Below, piece by piece: positions 35,200 through 43,428 of a stretch of DNA of 64,000 bases. The notes beneath the pieces were generated by a model. It worked only from the letters and a program-made list of their open reading frames with translations, ran no database searches and was not told where the DNA came from. The stretch lies in assembly GCA_018242525.1 (NCBI GenBank), contig JAFEBS010000062.1, positions 1 to 64,000 of the forward strand, written 5' to 3'. The first letter of the stretch is position 1, and the number at the start of each line of letters is the position of its first letter. Position numbers and translations under genes: made by a program. The DNA is from Planctomycetota bacterium (lineage in GTDB: Bacteria; Planctomycetota; Planctomycetia; Planctomycetales; Planctomycetaceae).

Positions 35200-36395
35200 A
35201 AATTCACTCCTGTGCGTTCGCAGTCGAATCGACGCTTGAGTCCCAGCCCGTTGCGGACGATCGATTGATAGACCTGGAATATCCGTTCAAAGCACTGATC
35301 GGTTGTGTTACGCAGGGCCAGTTCCCTCGCCGCTGCCCCCATTTGCTGGCGGGCTGCACCGTCCAGTAATGCTCGCAGACACCGGGCGGTTTCCCGATGG
35401 TCTCGTGGATTCTGAACGATGAATCCGTGCGTCCCATGTTGAAATAACTCGGCCGCCCCATTGAATCGACTGGTGACGACCGGCAGACCGGATGCGGCCG
35501 CTTCCAGGGCCACCAGGCTGCACGGGTCATAAAACGTCGGCTGGACGAACGCATCTGCAGTGGCATAGTAGGAGTGAATCTCCGGCACGAATCCGCAGAA
35601 GCGGACCTGATTGCCAATTCCAAGCCCGGCTGCCAGCTTCTGCCATTTTTCGGTCGGTTCCCGGCCCACAACCAGCAGTTGAAGCCGCGGATTACTGGCA
35701 CAATGGATGGCACGCAGGACGGTCTCCAAACCTTTCAACCGGAAGTTGTGTCCGGCGAACAACAGGACGACCTTGCCGTCCAAATGCAATTCGCGACGAA
35801 GAGAGCCGCGGACGTGGTCTTGATCGTCGGGAGAAAACTGGCCTGGATTCACACCATTGTGAATCACGGTCATCCGTTCGTCGGCCAACGGATAATCTCG
35901 CTTGATATCCGCACGGGTCATTCGGGAGACAGCGATGACCTGGCCATGCGGCTGAGAATACTGCAGTCGTTCCAGCGCGCACGCGTCGCGGAGCCGCAGT
36001 CGATGTTCCTTCTTCCAGAGGTACTTTGGGCGTTTGAACCACGGCAGCGAACGCAGGTTCCCACGGTGATCGGCTCGTTTGGTGCCGAACTGAGGTTGAA
36101 GCACATCGAAGTACCAACCGCTTCCCAGGTCGTGGATCACGTCAACGGTCAGTTGTCGCAGGCAGCATTCCAGAGCTTCGGCCAATGCAACTCGGGATTG
36201 TGCGTGGCCCACCGGGTGCATGATCAACGGGAGGGAAGTCGAGTCATCGCTGCATTCGGCGGCAACAATGTGAACTTCGTGTCCGCGCTGGATCAGCCAA
36301 CGGGCCAGTTGAAACGCCCAATGCTCCAGCCCACCGTGCTTCGGGTCGAAGCGATCCAGGACGAGAGCGACGCGCAAGGTTTGGTGTTCCGTCAT
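35187..36395 (-). CDS. Glycosyltransferase family 4
   Basis: 402 residues from the ATG at 36395, seven bases after the GT29 stop; an upstream start at 36425 would overlap that gene. GT-B fold: VALVLDRFDPKHGGLEHWAFQLARWL, acceptor side; VIAVSRMTRADI; donor side LLFAGHNFRLKGLETVLRAI, FVQPTFYDPCSLVALEAAASGLPVVTS with the EX7E element, and HGFIVQNPRD. This looks like a retaining hexosyl- or heptosyl-transferase of the WaaG type. It should act on the inner surface of the cytoplasmic membrane in assembly of the glycan. Confidence 0.9.
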   Translation of the reverse strand: MTEHQTLRVALVLDRFDPKHGGLEHWAFQLARWLIQRGHEVHIVAAECSDDSTSLPLIMHPVGHAQSRVALAEALECCLRQLTVDVIHDLGSGWYFDVLQPQFGTKRADHRGNLRSLPWFKRPKYLWKKEHRLRLRDACALERLQYSQPHGQVIAVSRMTRADIKRDYPLADERMTVIHNGVNPGQFSPDDQDHVRGSLRRELHLDGKVVLLFAGHNFRLKGLETVLRAIHCASNPRLQLLVVGREPTEKWQKLAAGLGIGNQVRFCGFVPEIHSYYATADAFVQPTFYDPCSLVALEAAASGLPVVTSRFNGAAELFQHGTHGFIVQNPRDHRETARCLRALLDGAARQQMGAAARELALRNTTDQCFERIFQVYQSIVRNGLGLKRRFDCERTGVNLCHD

Positions 36396-36402
36396 GGTCG
36401 CT

Positions 36403-37296
36403 CTAATCGATAAGTGCGTTCGCATCCCGTGAAACTCGGGTGCTGACCCGTTCCGGGCATGGGATTTTCAAAGTACATCCACCGTCCGCCAAAGTGTCAG
36501 CCCCCTTGTTCCACGAGATCCCATGATCGGTTGGTGGGACGGCGGTTGGGAACTCCAGCAGTTCCCGCATCACCGGATCCATGGTCACCTTTCCCGACGC
36601 CACGTGCGGTGCCAGCAACGTTTGCAGGCACTGCTGCTCCCGGAGGAAATTGTGATTCCTGGCCGAGGATGGTTGATCCGGGAAATAGTGTGCCGCCCCC
36701 TGGAAGAAGGAAAAACCCGTCAGATAGATCTGCTCGCAGTCGAGCGACTCCAGCGCAAACACGATTGCCATCAGTCCCGTCGAGGGAAAGCCACCCAGTT
36801 TCTGAATCCAGTCCCGGAAAAGTTGCCATTCGGGAACATAAACATCCGTCCGTCGCATCGCCTGCAAACCGTTCACAATCTGTTCGGCGTGACGGTGGTG
36901 GACATGCTGTCGACGATGTTTCCGAAAATTGTTCGGCACAGAGGCGACCAGGTATTTCGCTGCCCGCAGTTCTGGTCGGTCGTACTGGATATCGGTGAAG
37001 AAAGTCGTCAGGAACAGGTCAACGCGCGATCCCACTTGAGCCTCGAAGCCGCGGATCTGAAAGTTGTTCATCCGGATCACCAGATCGTGATTGTCAATCC
37101 GGTCCCCCTGACCGATGTCGCGCAGATACCCGGCGTTCCCCACCACTGCGACCGACGGAAAGCGATCCGACGGGAATGCGTTCCAACTGTTCACATTCAG
37201 TGATCGCTGGTGCCACCGGGTGATCAGGGCCTTTACGAAACTCGGATACCAGCGGTACATGGGAACTCCCGGGGCAGCGACGGACGGACGGATCAT
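36403..37296 (-). CDS. Glycosyltransferase family 29 (sialyltransferase-fold) protein
   Basis: 297 residues; the start at 37296 overlaps the upstream stop by four bases (ATGA). All three hallmark regions of GT29 are visible: sialylmotif L at about 49-77 (VAVVGNAGYLRDIGQGDRID, followed by NHDLVIRMN), sialylmotif S at about 171-194 (PSTGLMAIVFALE then IYLTGF), and the very-short motif with His/Glu around 203-220 (HYFPDQ ... HNFLREQ). The family transfers CMP-sialic-acid-type sugars in animals and plants, and bacterial members are few. No CMP-sugar synthetase is present here, so the donor could be another nucleotide sugar. A notable enzyme for this locus. Confidence 0.85.
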   Translation of the reverse strand: MIRPSVAAPGVPMYRWYPSFVKALITRWHQRSLNVNSWNAFPSDRFPSVAVVGNAGYLRDIGQGDRIDNHDLVIRMNNFQIRGFEAQVGSRVDLFLTTFFTDIQYDRPELRAAKYLVASVPNNFRKHRRQHVHHRHAEQIVNGLQAMRRTDVYVPEWQLFRDWIQKLGGFPSTGLMAIVFALESLDCEQIYLTGFSFFQGAAHYFPDQPSSARNHNFLREQQCLQTLLAPHVASGKVTMDPVMRELLEFPTAVPPTDHGISWNKGADTLADGGCTLKIPCPERVSTRVSRDANALID

Positions 37297-38219
37297 AGAC
37301 ACTCCGCACGCTCCTGGACCAGACTCCACGCGTCCCGAATGCTGTCTTGCCAGTGGACCGATGGCTTCCAACCAACGGCCTGTGCGATGCGCCGGGGATC
37401 ACCACAACTGCGTCGAATCTCAATCTCCGAAGGTTGCGACTCGACGTCAACCAACCGGCATCCACCAGCCACTTCGCAAACGAACGCGGCCAGTTGTCGC
37501 ACGGTGGTTTCCTGGCCTGTGCTGACATTGAACACACGTAACTGACCGCGTTCTTCGGGAAGATCACGGACGATGGACACGACGGCATCCGCCACGTCAC
37601 GCACATCGACAAAGTCTCGCGTTGAGTCTCCCGATGCCAGGGTGATCACATCGGTCTGGCTCGATCTCCGGAACGCAATGAGGCGGCGCATCAGTTGACC
37701 TGCCAGATAGTATTCGGGCTGGCCAGGGCCAATTACATTGAATGGCCGCAGCGAAACGATGTCGAGTTCATACTGGACAGCGAAGTCTTGCGCCAGTCGC
37801 GTTTGCGCGAGCTTCGAGGTTCCCAGAGCTGAAACTGGCTGCGGATGGCAAGCCTCGTCAATCGGCAAACGACTGTCCGGGACGCAACCATATTCAGCAG
37901 CACTTCCGATCAGAATCACTCGAGCCTGCGGGTGATGGCACTGAATCGCCGCTAACAGGTTGCGAGTTCCCTCGACATGCAGGCGGTTGGTGCTGTCTGG
38001 ATCGTGGCGGGGAGCCCCGGCGAACGAAATCACCCAGTCTGGCTGACTGTCGACGATGAACCGGTCAAGTTCGAACGGCTGCAGCAGATCGCAGACGCAG
38101 TCGATATCGGGACCTGCCTGTCGGGACGTGACGAGAGTCTCGTGACCGGCCCCGCGTAGTCGGGCTGTCGCGTGCTGACCGAGAAATGATCGTCCCGCCA
38201 CTACCAGGCATCGAGCCAC
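37293..38219 (-). CDS. NAD-dependent epimerase/dehydratase family protein, catalytic Tyr missing
   Basis: 308 residues of the extended short-chain dehydrogenase fold. The glycine motif is altered: VAGRSFLGQHA gives G-x4-G instead of G-x2-G-x2-G. The active-site Ser side is kept (ILIGSAAEYG), but the YxxxK pair reads SALGTSKLAQ, so Tyr is replaced by Leu while Lys remains. SLRPFNVIGPGQ and the C-terminal DSTRDFVDVRDVADAV are typical. It may be a reductase with a different acid or a non-catalytic sugar-nucleotide binder. It overlaps the GT29 gene by four bases and follows the nucleotidyltransferase after 32 bp. Confidence 0.85.
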   Translation of the reverse strand: MARCLVVAGRSFLGQHATARLRGAGHETLVTSRQAGPDIDCVCDLLQPFELDRFIVDSQPDWVISFAGAPRHDPDSTNRLHVEGTRNLLAAIQCHHPQARVILIGSAAEYGCVPDSRLPIDEACHPQPVSALGTSKLAQTRLAQDFAVQYELDIVSLRPFNVIGPGQPEYYLAGQLMRRLIAFRRSSQTDVITLASGDSTRDFVDVRDVADAVVSIVRDLPEERGQLRVFNVSTGQETTVRQLAAFVCEVAGGCRLVDVESQPSEIEIRRSCGDPRRIAQAVGWKPSVHWQDSIRDAWSLVQERAECL

Positions 38220-38251
38220 TCTGTTTCACCTTTCCTGCAATTCCCGCCACA

Positions 38252-38971
38252 TCATGTGCCGGGCTGTGATGCCTGATCGCTGGACTCTCCAAACAGCGCG
38301 TTGGCTTGCTGGAGATCTTCATGACGGCCGAGATCGAGCCAGAGCGACTGTGTGACAAACGTGGAGACTTTTTGACCCTCACGAATCAGGCGCAGGACCA
38401 GGTCCGGAAAGTCGATTTTTTCGTTCACGCCGATCCTGTTCAGGACGCTGGGTTCGTAGATATAGATTCCCATGCTGACCAGATGTTGCAGCGTCGGCTT
38501 TTCGATGTAGTCGATGACCCGCCCGTCGGCATCGGTCTTGAGGATTCCAAAATCCAGCCGCACGGGATGGTGAATGGCCGCAATCGTCAGGGCCGCCTGT
38601 TGTTGTCGATGCCAGGCGAGTACGGTGCCCAGATCCAGGTCCGTCAAGACGTCGCCATTCATGACCAGGAATGTTTCGTCCAATCCGACAATCGGCTTCA
38701 CAGCCCCGGCGGTTCCCAGCGGCTGGGTTTCTTCGATACAGTCAATTTCCAACAGGCTGGTAATCGCCGGATTGTTCTGCAGGAACGCCTTGAAGTAGGT
38801 GCTCATGTACCCCAGCGCCAACGTGGCCCGCGTGAATCCATGGGCGGCCAGATGCCGTATCACGAGTTCCAGAATCGGCGTTCGTCCGACCGGCAGTAAC
38901 GGTTTGGGAATCACGGCGGTGTATGGACTCAGGCGTGTGCCACAGCCCCCCGCAAGAATGACGGCTCTCAT
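38252..38971 (-). CDS. Sugar-phosphate nucleotidyltransferase
   Basis: 239 residues, the NTP_transferase fold: MRAVILAGGCGTRLSPYT with the G-G-x-G-T-R-L signature, the catalytic PKPLLPVGRTP, MNGDVLTDLD (metal-binding Asp) and DYIEKPTLQHLVSMGIYIYEP. It makes an NDP-sugar from NTP and sugar-1-phosphate for the glycan enzymes. Substrate choice between mannose, glucose and heptose phosphate cannot be decided by eye. Its start overlaps the stop of the epimerase gene by four bases. Confidence 0.93.
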   Translation of the reverse strand: MRAVILAGGCGTRLSPYTAVIPKPLLPVGRTPILELVIRHLAAHGFTRATLALGYMSTYFKAFLQNNPAITSLLEIDCIEETQPLGTAGAVKPIVGLDETFLVMNGDVLTDLDLGTVLAWHRQQQAALTIAAIHHPVRLDFGILKTDADGRVIDYIEKPTLQHLVSMGIYIYEPSVLNRIGVNEKIDFPDLVLRLIREGQKVSTFVTQSLWLDLGRHEDLQQANALFGESSDQASQPGT

Positions 38972-39984
38972 CGTCGATAGTCCTCCGCGTTGCCGCTGCA
39001 GTGCGACTCAATCCAGCGAAATGTTTGAGCGAGACCATCTTCGAATGTCGTTTGAGGTGACCAGGCGGCCTGAGAATTCGCCTTCACGGCAGATCCAATC
39101 AGGCAGTCGACTTCGCTGGCAGGTGGCCGGATCCGAGCCTCATCCAATTCAACGGGTAGTTCAGCTCCAACGATCCGCCGCACAAGATCGATGATGTCGG
39201 CGATTCGAACTCCCCGCCCCGTGGCCAGGTTCGTGGCCTGCCCGATCAGGGAATCGGATCTGGCCACCGCCAGAAAACCTGCGGCCGTATCGCGAACAAA
39301 CACGAAATCGCGAATGGGAGTCAGGCTCCCCAGGCGAATTGAACCTCGGAATCGAGCTTGGGAACAAATCGAAGGAATCACTGCGCGGGAACTTTGCCGT
39401 GGACCAAACGTGTTGAAGGGACGGACAATCCAGACGGGAAGTCCAAAACTGCGGAAGTAGCTGATGGCGAGTTGATCCGCGCCAATCTTACTGGCCGCAT
39501 ACGGTGATTGAGCACACAGGGGATGCTCTTCGTCGATCATGGGGTATCTGGCAGAACCGTAGACTTCGCTTGTCGACGTGATAATCGTCCGTTCGATTCC
39601 CAACCGCCGCGCAGCTTCCAGGACGTTCAGCGTGCCTGTGATATTGACGTCGACGTAAGACGACGGTGACTCATAGCTGTACGGAATGCCGATCAGAGCG
39701 GCCAGATGAAAAATCCAGGCGCATCCCTCGGCCGCACGCATCACATCGGCAGCGACGCGCAAATCGCCATAAACGACTTCCAGGCTCGCTCGGCTCCGCT
39801 GGATGACGTCGACCAGTCCACCGACACTGGCATGCGACGTGTATCGCAGGAATGCCCGGACCTGATACCCTTCATCCAGCAATGACTCGACCAGGTGACT
39901 GCCAATAAAGCCACCGGCCCCGGTCACCAGGATGGGCCGGGAAGGCACGGAAACCGTTGATAAGTGTCGATCGTTGCCAGTCAA
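38968..39984 (-). CDS. NAD-dependent sugar epimerase/dehydratase
   Basis: 338 residues if translation starts at the TTG at 39984, where AGGA lies eight bases upstream; the frame is open to 40101 but that would overlap the exporter gene. The coenzyme motif ILVTGAGGFIGSHL, then HLAALIGIPYSY, TSTSEVYGS, the catalytic pair in SPYAASKIGAD and VRPFNTFGPRQ are all intact. This is a working GDP/UDP/dTDP-sugar 4,6-dehydratase or epimerase type. It is the intact counterpart of the degenerate enzyme at 37293-38219. Confidence 0.88.
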   Translation of the reverse strand: MTGNDRHLSTVSVPSRPILVTGAGGFIGSHLVESLLDEGYQVRAFLRYTSHASVGGLVDVIQRSRASLEVVYGDLRVAADVMRAAEGCAWIFHLAALIGIPYSYESPSSYVDVNITGTLNVLEAARRLGIERTIITSTSEVYGSARYPMIDEEHPLCAQSPYAASKIGADQLAISYFRSFGLPVWIVRPFNTFGPRQSSRAVIPSICSQARFRGSIRLGSLTPIRDFVFVRDTAAGFLAVARSDSLIGQATNLATGRGVRIADIIDLVRRIVGAELPVELDEARIRPPASEVDCLIGSAVKANSQAAWSPQTTFEDGLAQTFRWIESHCSGNAEDYRR

Positions 39985-40063
39985 TTCGCCGATCCTAATG
40001 AAGGCAGTGCCGTCAACCCAATTCGAGCGACCGTTCGAGAATCCAAACTCGTTGCAAATCGGT

Positions 40064-42046
40064 CTACGCGACCTTGATTCGTAATAACTCGTCCGGTGCA
40101 AAGCGTGTCAAGTATTCATCGGAAGTCAGGTCCTCAATAATTCTGCCTTGATCCATCATCAGCACGCGCTGTGCCAGGCGGATGGTCGATGGCCGGTGCG
40201 TGACCAGGATTGTGGTTCTCCCCGACAGGAATGAATGCAGAGTGTCTTGAACCAGCTCTTCGTTCTGTTGATCGATCTGGCTGGTCGCCTCGTCCAGGAT
40301 CAGGATGCGCGGATCGACCAGGATGGCCCTTGCCAGGGCAACCCGTTGTCGTTGACCGCCCGAGAGCGAGTTTCCACGGGCTCCCACCGGCGTCTGGTAA
40401 CCGTTCGCCAGGTTCGCGATGAAATCGTCGACCCGGGCCAGCCTGGCCGCGGCCAGGATCCTGTCGCGATCGGTTGAGCCACCATAGGCAATGTTTTCCC
40501 AGACGGTTCCCTGGAAGAGAATTGGATCCTGAGTGACGATCGCCATGTGAGTTCGCAAACGCTTCGGGCTGACGTCACGGATATCGACGTCATCGATCAG
40601 GATGGAACCCTGTTGCGGATCATAGAACCTGGCCAACAGATTCAGAATGGTCGTTTTCCCGCAGCCATTTCTGCCCACCAGCGCCACGGTCTGGCCAAAA
40701 GGGATTTCAAAACTCACATTGTCGAGAACGACATGGTCGTCCTTGTACGCAAATCGCACGTCCTGAAAGCGAATGCTACGACAGTGCATCGGGACCGGAC
40801 TGGCATGCAGCGGAGCGGCGATTCCCGGTTTCGCTTCGAAGGTGGCGTAGAGCCCATGGCAGGCGGCCGATGCACGTGCCAGTGTTGAATAGATCTCGCC
40901 CAACTTCCGGGCCGGGCCAGCGATGCCGGCCAGCATGGCGTAGAACAGGCACAATGCACCGACCGAAAGCGGTTCAGCGCAGATTGGAAGGCCCCACAAA
41001 TGAGTCTGCTGATTCAGGACCAGATGCGCCCCGATCAGGATGGCGAGCGAGATCGTAATGATTCCCGTCAGCTCCGTCACAGGTTTGACCAGGGCATCGT
41101 AGAATGCGATTTTCATCCCCCCGCGATACAGATCCAGGACTTCCGTCTTGAAGCGATGTCGTTCGACACGCTCGCGGTTATAGGCCTTCACCAGTTTGAT
41201 GCCATTCAGGGTCTCGATGATCGTCTCCAGAACGGTTGCCGTGCCGCGGCATTGTGACATGGACGCCTGTTTGGTCCGTTTTGCGAGTCCGCGAATCAGC
41301 ACCGCCCCCAGCGGTGCCAGCACAAGCGAAATCAGCACCAGTTGCCAGGAGATCAGTGCGGCACCGACCAGGCAGGCCAGGATCTTCAGGGGCTCACGAA
41401 CACTCGCACCATACAGGGTTTCCAATCCCATTCGGACGAGATTTGTATTGTGAACGATTTGAGCGGCGACGGCCGTGGTGCCGTGGGCGTCGAGCGTTTT
41501 CTGGTCCATCTCCAGGGCCGCGCAGTAAAACGTTCGCCTCATATCGGCCACAGTCCTCCCGGCCACGCGACAGACCAGCATGGTCTCGGAAACCAGGCAG
41601 ACACTCTTAATCAGGATCGACACCAGTAACCACGCCATGACCAGGACGAGAGTATTAAACGCGGACTTGGGCAGGTATGCGTGGGCCAACGGCTGGAAAT
41701 ACCGGATCGCCGCGAGAGTCTTTTCGTTCGCAGCATGCCGGGACCGGGCGACGAACAACTCACGTTCCAAAGAGACCGTCTGGCCCCCTGCCGCCTGGGC
41801 GATTTGCCGCTGCAGGTCAAGAACCTTTTCCCGCGATTGTATCGACGCTTCCGTCGATTTCTGAGCCTGGGAATCGAACCAGGTTTGGACCGTCTCCCCG
41901 CGCATGACGATCTCGACAAACGGATAGACCGTCGTGATACTCAGGCCCCACAACAGACCGATCAGCAGGGCATTCACCAGGGACGCCAGCAGACTCCACC
42001 GATAGCGAAATGATTCGCGGACCGCTCGATAAAAGCCGGTACCCAT
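40064..42046 (-). CDS. ABC exporter, fused membrane and ATPase domains (MsbA-like)
   Basis: 660 residues. Six membrane helices are expected in the first 370 residues, with an unusual periplasmic insert between helices 1 and 2 (about 50-115, rich in Gln/Ala/Ser/Glu, coiled-coil-like SIQSREKVLDLQRQIAQA). The ATPase has Walker A VGRNGCGKTT, Q-loop region VTQDPILFQG, signature LSGGQRQRVALARA, Walker B ILILDEATS and the H-loop VTHRPS. It is a type IV exporter that flips a lipid or lipid-linked glycan. Place at the head of the glycan operon suggests that it exports the product made by the downstream enzymes. Confidence 0.9.
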   Translation of the reverse strand: MGTGFYRAVRESFRYRWSLLASLVNALLIGLLWGLSITTVYPFVEIVMRGETVQTWFDSQAQKSTEASIQSREKVLDLQRQIAQAAGGQTVSLERELFVARSRHAANEKTLAAIRYFQPLAHAYLPKSAFNTLVLVMAWLLVSILIKSVCLVSETMLVCRVAGRTVADMRRTFYCAALEMDQKTLDAHGTTAVAAQIVHNTNLVRMGLETLYGASVREPLKILACLVGAALISWQLVLISLVLAPLGAVLIRGLAKRTKQASMSQCRGTATVLETIIETLNGIKLVKAYNRERVERHRFKTEVLDLYRGGMKIAFYDALVKPVTELTGIITISLAILIGAHLVLNQQTHLWGLPICAEPLSVGALCLFYAMLAGIAGPARKLGEIYSTLARASAACHGLYATFEAKPGIAAPLHASPVPMHCRSIRFQDVRFAYKDDHVVLDNVSFEIPFGQTVALVGRNGCGKTTILNLLARFYDPQQGSILIDDVDIRDVSPKRLRTHMAIVTQDPILFQGTVWENIAYGGSTDRDRILAAARLARVDDFIANLANGYQTPVGARGNSLSGGQRQRVALARAILVDPRILILDEATSQIDQQNEELVQDTLHSFLSGRTTILVTHRPSTIRLAQRVLMMDQGRIIEDLTSDEYLTRFAPDELLRIKVA

Positions 42047-42107
42047 CCCTGAGCCTATTCTAGTTCACAACCATTCTCTGCGGGCACGGACCAGAGTTGT
42101 CCAGCCA

Positions 42108-42129
42108 GCCCTTTTACCGCGGGTCGCTA
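42108..42129. repeat. Decayed half arm of the MITE-like repeat
   Basis: gcccttttaccgcgggtcgcta resembles the right arm of copy A (ccccttttaccacgggctgcta) with several changes and no partner arm nearby. Confidence 0.5.
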
Positions 42130-42344
42130 TCGTCTCCTGCCGTGTCACGCGTTTCCGTACAATGTTCCCATATTGCTCCCAGGCAGGCGTGTTGTCGCAT
42201 TTTTGCGAATTTGCGTAAAGCTCTGTGCAATGAGCGCATGCTTTCCGGGTGTGGTTCCCGGGCTGAGTTCGCGCCCCGTGAAAAAACGTATTGTGTTGCA
42301 CGGGAGATGCTGATAGGGTCCAAGAACGCTGTGAGAGTTCATAA

Positions 42345-42444
42345 GCAGCCCGTCGAAAAGGGGGTCTGACCCTTTTGGAGGGCAATGGTTTCACCGGAAA
42401 ATCGCATGCTTGGAGAGGGTCAGACCCCTTTTTCCATCGGCTGC
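42345..42444. repeat. MITE-like inverted repeat, copy B
   Basis: 100 bp. The left arm gcagcccgtcgaaaagggggtctgaccc and right arm gggtcagacccctttttccatcggctgc are near-perfect complements. The middle (about 45 bp, ggagggcaatggtttcacc...cgcatgcttggaga) matches the middle of copy C at 52436 with about ten differences. It ends 20 bp before the GT2 start, so a start at 42410 inside it is rejected. Confidence 0.88.
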
Positions 42445-42463
42445 GATCCCCGCGTCAATCTGG

Positions 42464-43390
42464 ATGAGCACAATGCGGCAGCCCGAAATCGCCGTCCTGG
42501 TTTCCGCGTTTGGAAGGCCCGATCACCTGCGCCGATCGCTTCTGTCTTTGGAGATGCAGCGCCATGTGACCGGCCTGATGGAAGTTGTCATTACGGACGA
42601 TGGTTCCGCGGAAACAGTCAGACCGGTGGTCGAAGACTTTGCCAGGCGCGTGGAGTTTCCCGTCCGATTCACGACACACGCGCACGATGGATATCGGCTC
42701 GCTCGATGTCGCAATGAAGGAGCGATCGCCTCGACAGCCCCGTATCTACTGTTCACCGATGGCGATTGCATACTGCCCCAGGACCATGTCCGATGCCACC
42801 TGGAATTCCGCAAACACGGATGTGTCGCACTTGGGGACTGTTATCGACTGGATCGTGAAATCACCGACCGCATCACCGATTCCGCGCTGCACAGCGGTGC
42901 CTACCTGGACTGGATTCCAATGCTTGAGCGGCGAAGAATGTCCCGGAAGGCATTCCGCGCCTGGTGTTACCAGTTGCTGCGGATTCCGATGCGTCCACGC
43001 ATGACGGGGAACAACATCGGCCTCTGGCGTACCGATTTCGAACGCGTCAACGGATTTGACGAAAACTTCGTGGGCTGGGGACTGGAAGATCGCGACCTGC
43101 AACTTCGACTCAGCCGACTGGGACTGCGATTTCAATCGATCCTTCGGCGAACCGTGACGTGTCACCTCTGGCATCCGCCAGATGCCACCTTTTCCCGCAA
43201 CAATTACGGGACGAAGAATCTGGAATACAGTCGACGAACAGAGATCACCACGCGATGTCAGAACGGCCTGCACGAGAGAAGCCAGGTGCGACCGGAGTTG
43301 CCGGACGAGAGCGTTCTGTTACCCGGCAGTGCGACTGACTGGAACAGAACCATTATTAAAGCCGGAACAGCGGTCCTGTCTGGCCGTTGA
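42464..43390 (+). CDS. Glycosyltransferase family 2
   Basis: 308 residues from the ATG at 42464; ATG 42473 is an alternative. GT-A fold: EIAVLVSAFGRPDHLRRSLLSL, ITDDGSAE, and ARCRNEGAIASTAPYLLFTDGDCILP with the metal-binding DGD. The C-terminal galactosyltransferase-like domain is visible in MTGNNIGLWRTDFERVNGFDENFVGWGLEDRDLQLRL, whose NGFDE/GWGLEDRDL are the family marks. The last 60 residues are Arg/Ser-rich. It probably adds a hexose to the same glycan and is divergent from the exporter operon. Confidence 0.9.
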   Translation: MSTMRQPEIAVLVSAFGRPDHLRRSLLSLEMQRHVTGLMEVVITDDGSAETVRPVVEDFARRVEFPVRFTTHAHDGYRLARCRNEGAIASTAPYLLFTDGDCILPQDHVRCHLEFRKHGCVALGDCYRLDREITDRITDSALHSGAYLDWIPMLERRRMSRKAFRAWCYQLLRIPMRPRMTGNNIGLWRTDFERVNGFDENFVGWGLEDRDLQLRLSRLGLRFQSILRRTVTCHLWHPPDATFSRNNYGTKNLEYSRRTEITTRCQNGLHERSQVRPELPDESVLLPGSATDWNRTIIKAGTAVLSGR

Positions 43391-43428
43391 TCAGAATGGA
43401 ATGATAAGATCTGTCGAACGAGAACTCG

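Larger units (their letters stand above)
42047..42463. other. Divergent region between exporter and GT2 genes
   Basis: This 417-base gap contains a decayed half copy of the inverted repeat (42108-42129, gcccttttaccgcgggtcgcta) and the full element at 42345-42444. Promoters for both flanking genes must lie here. A six-pair stem CCCGTG/CACGGG near 42277-42303 is also present. No gene is supported. Confidence 0.5.

Noticed and set aside
42410..42463. Start of the GT2 gene at 42410
   Set aside because: This start lies inside the inverted-repeat element ending at 42444.
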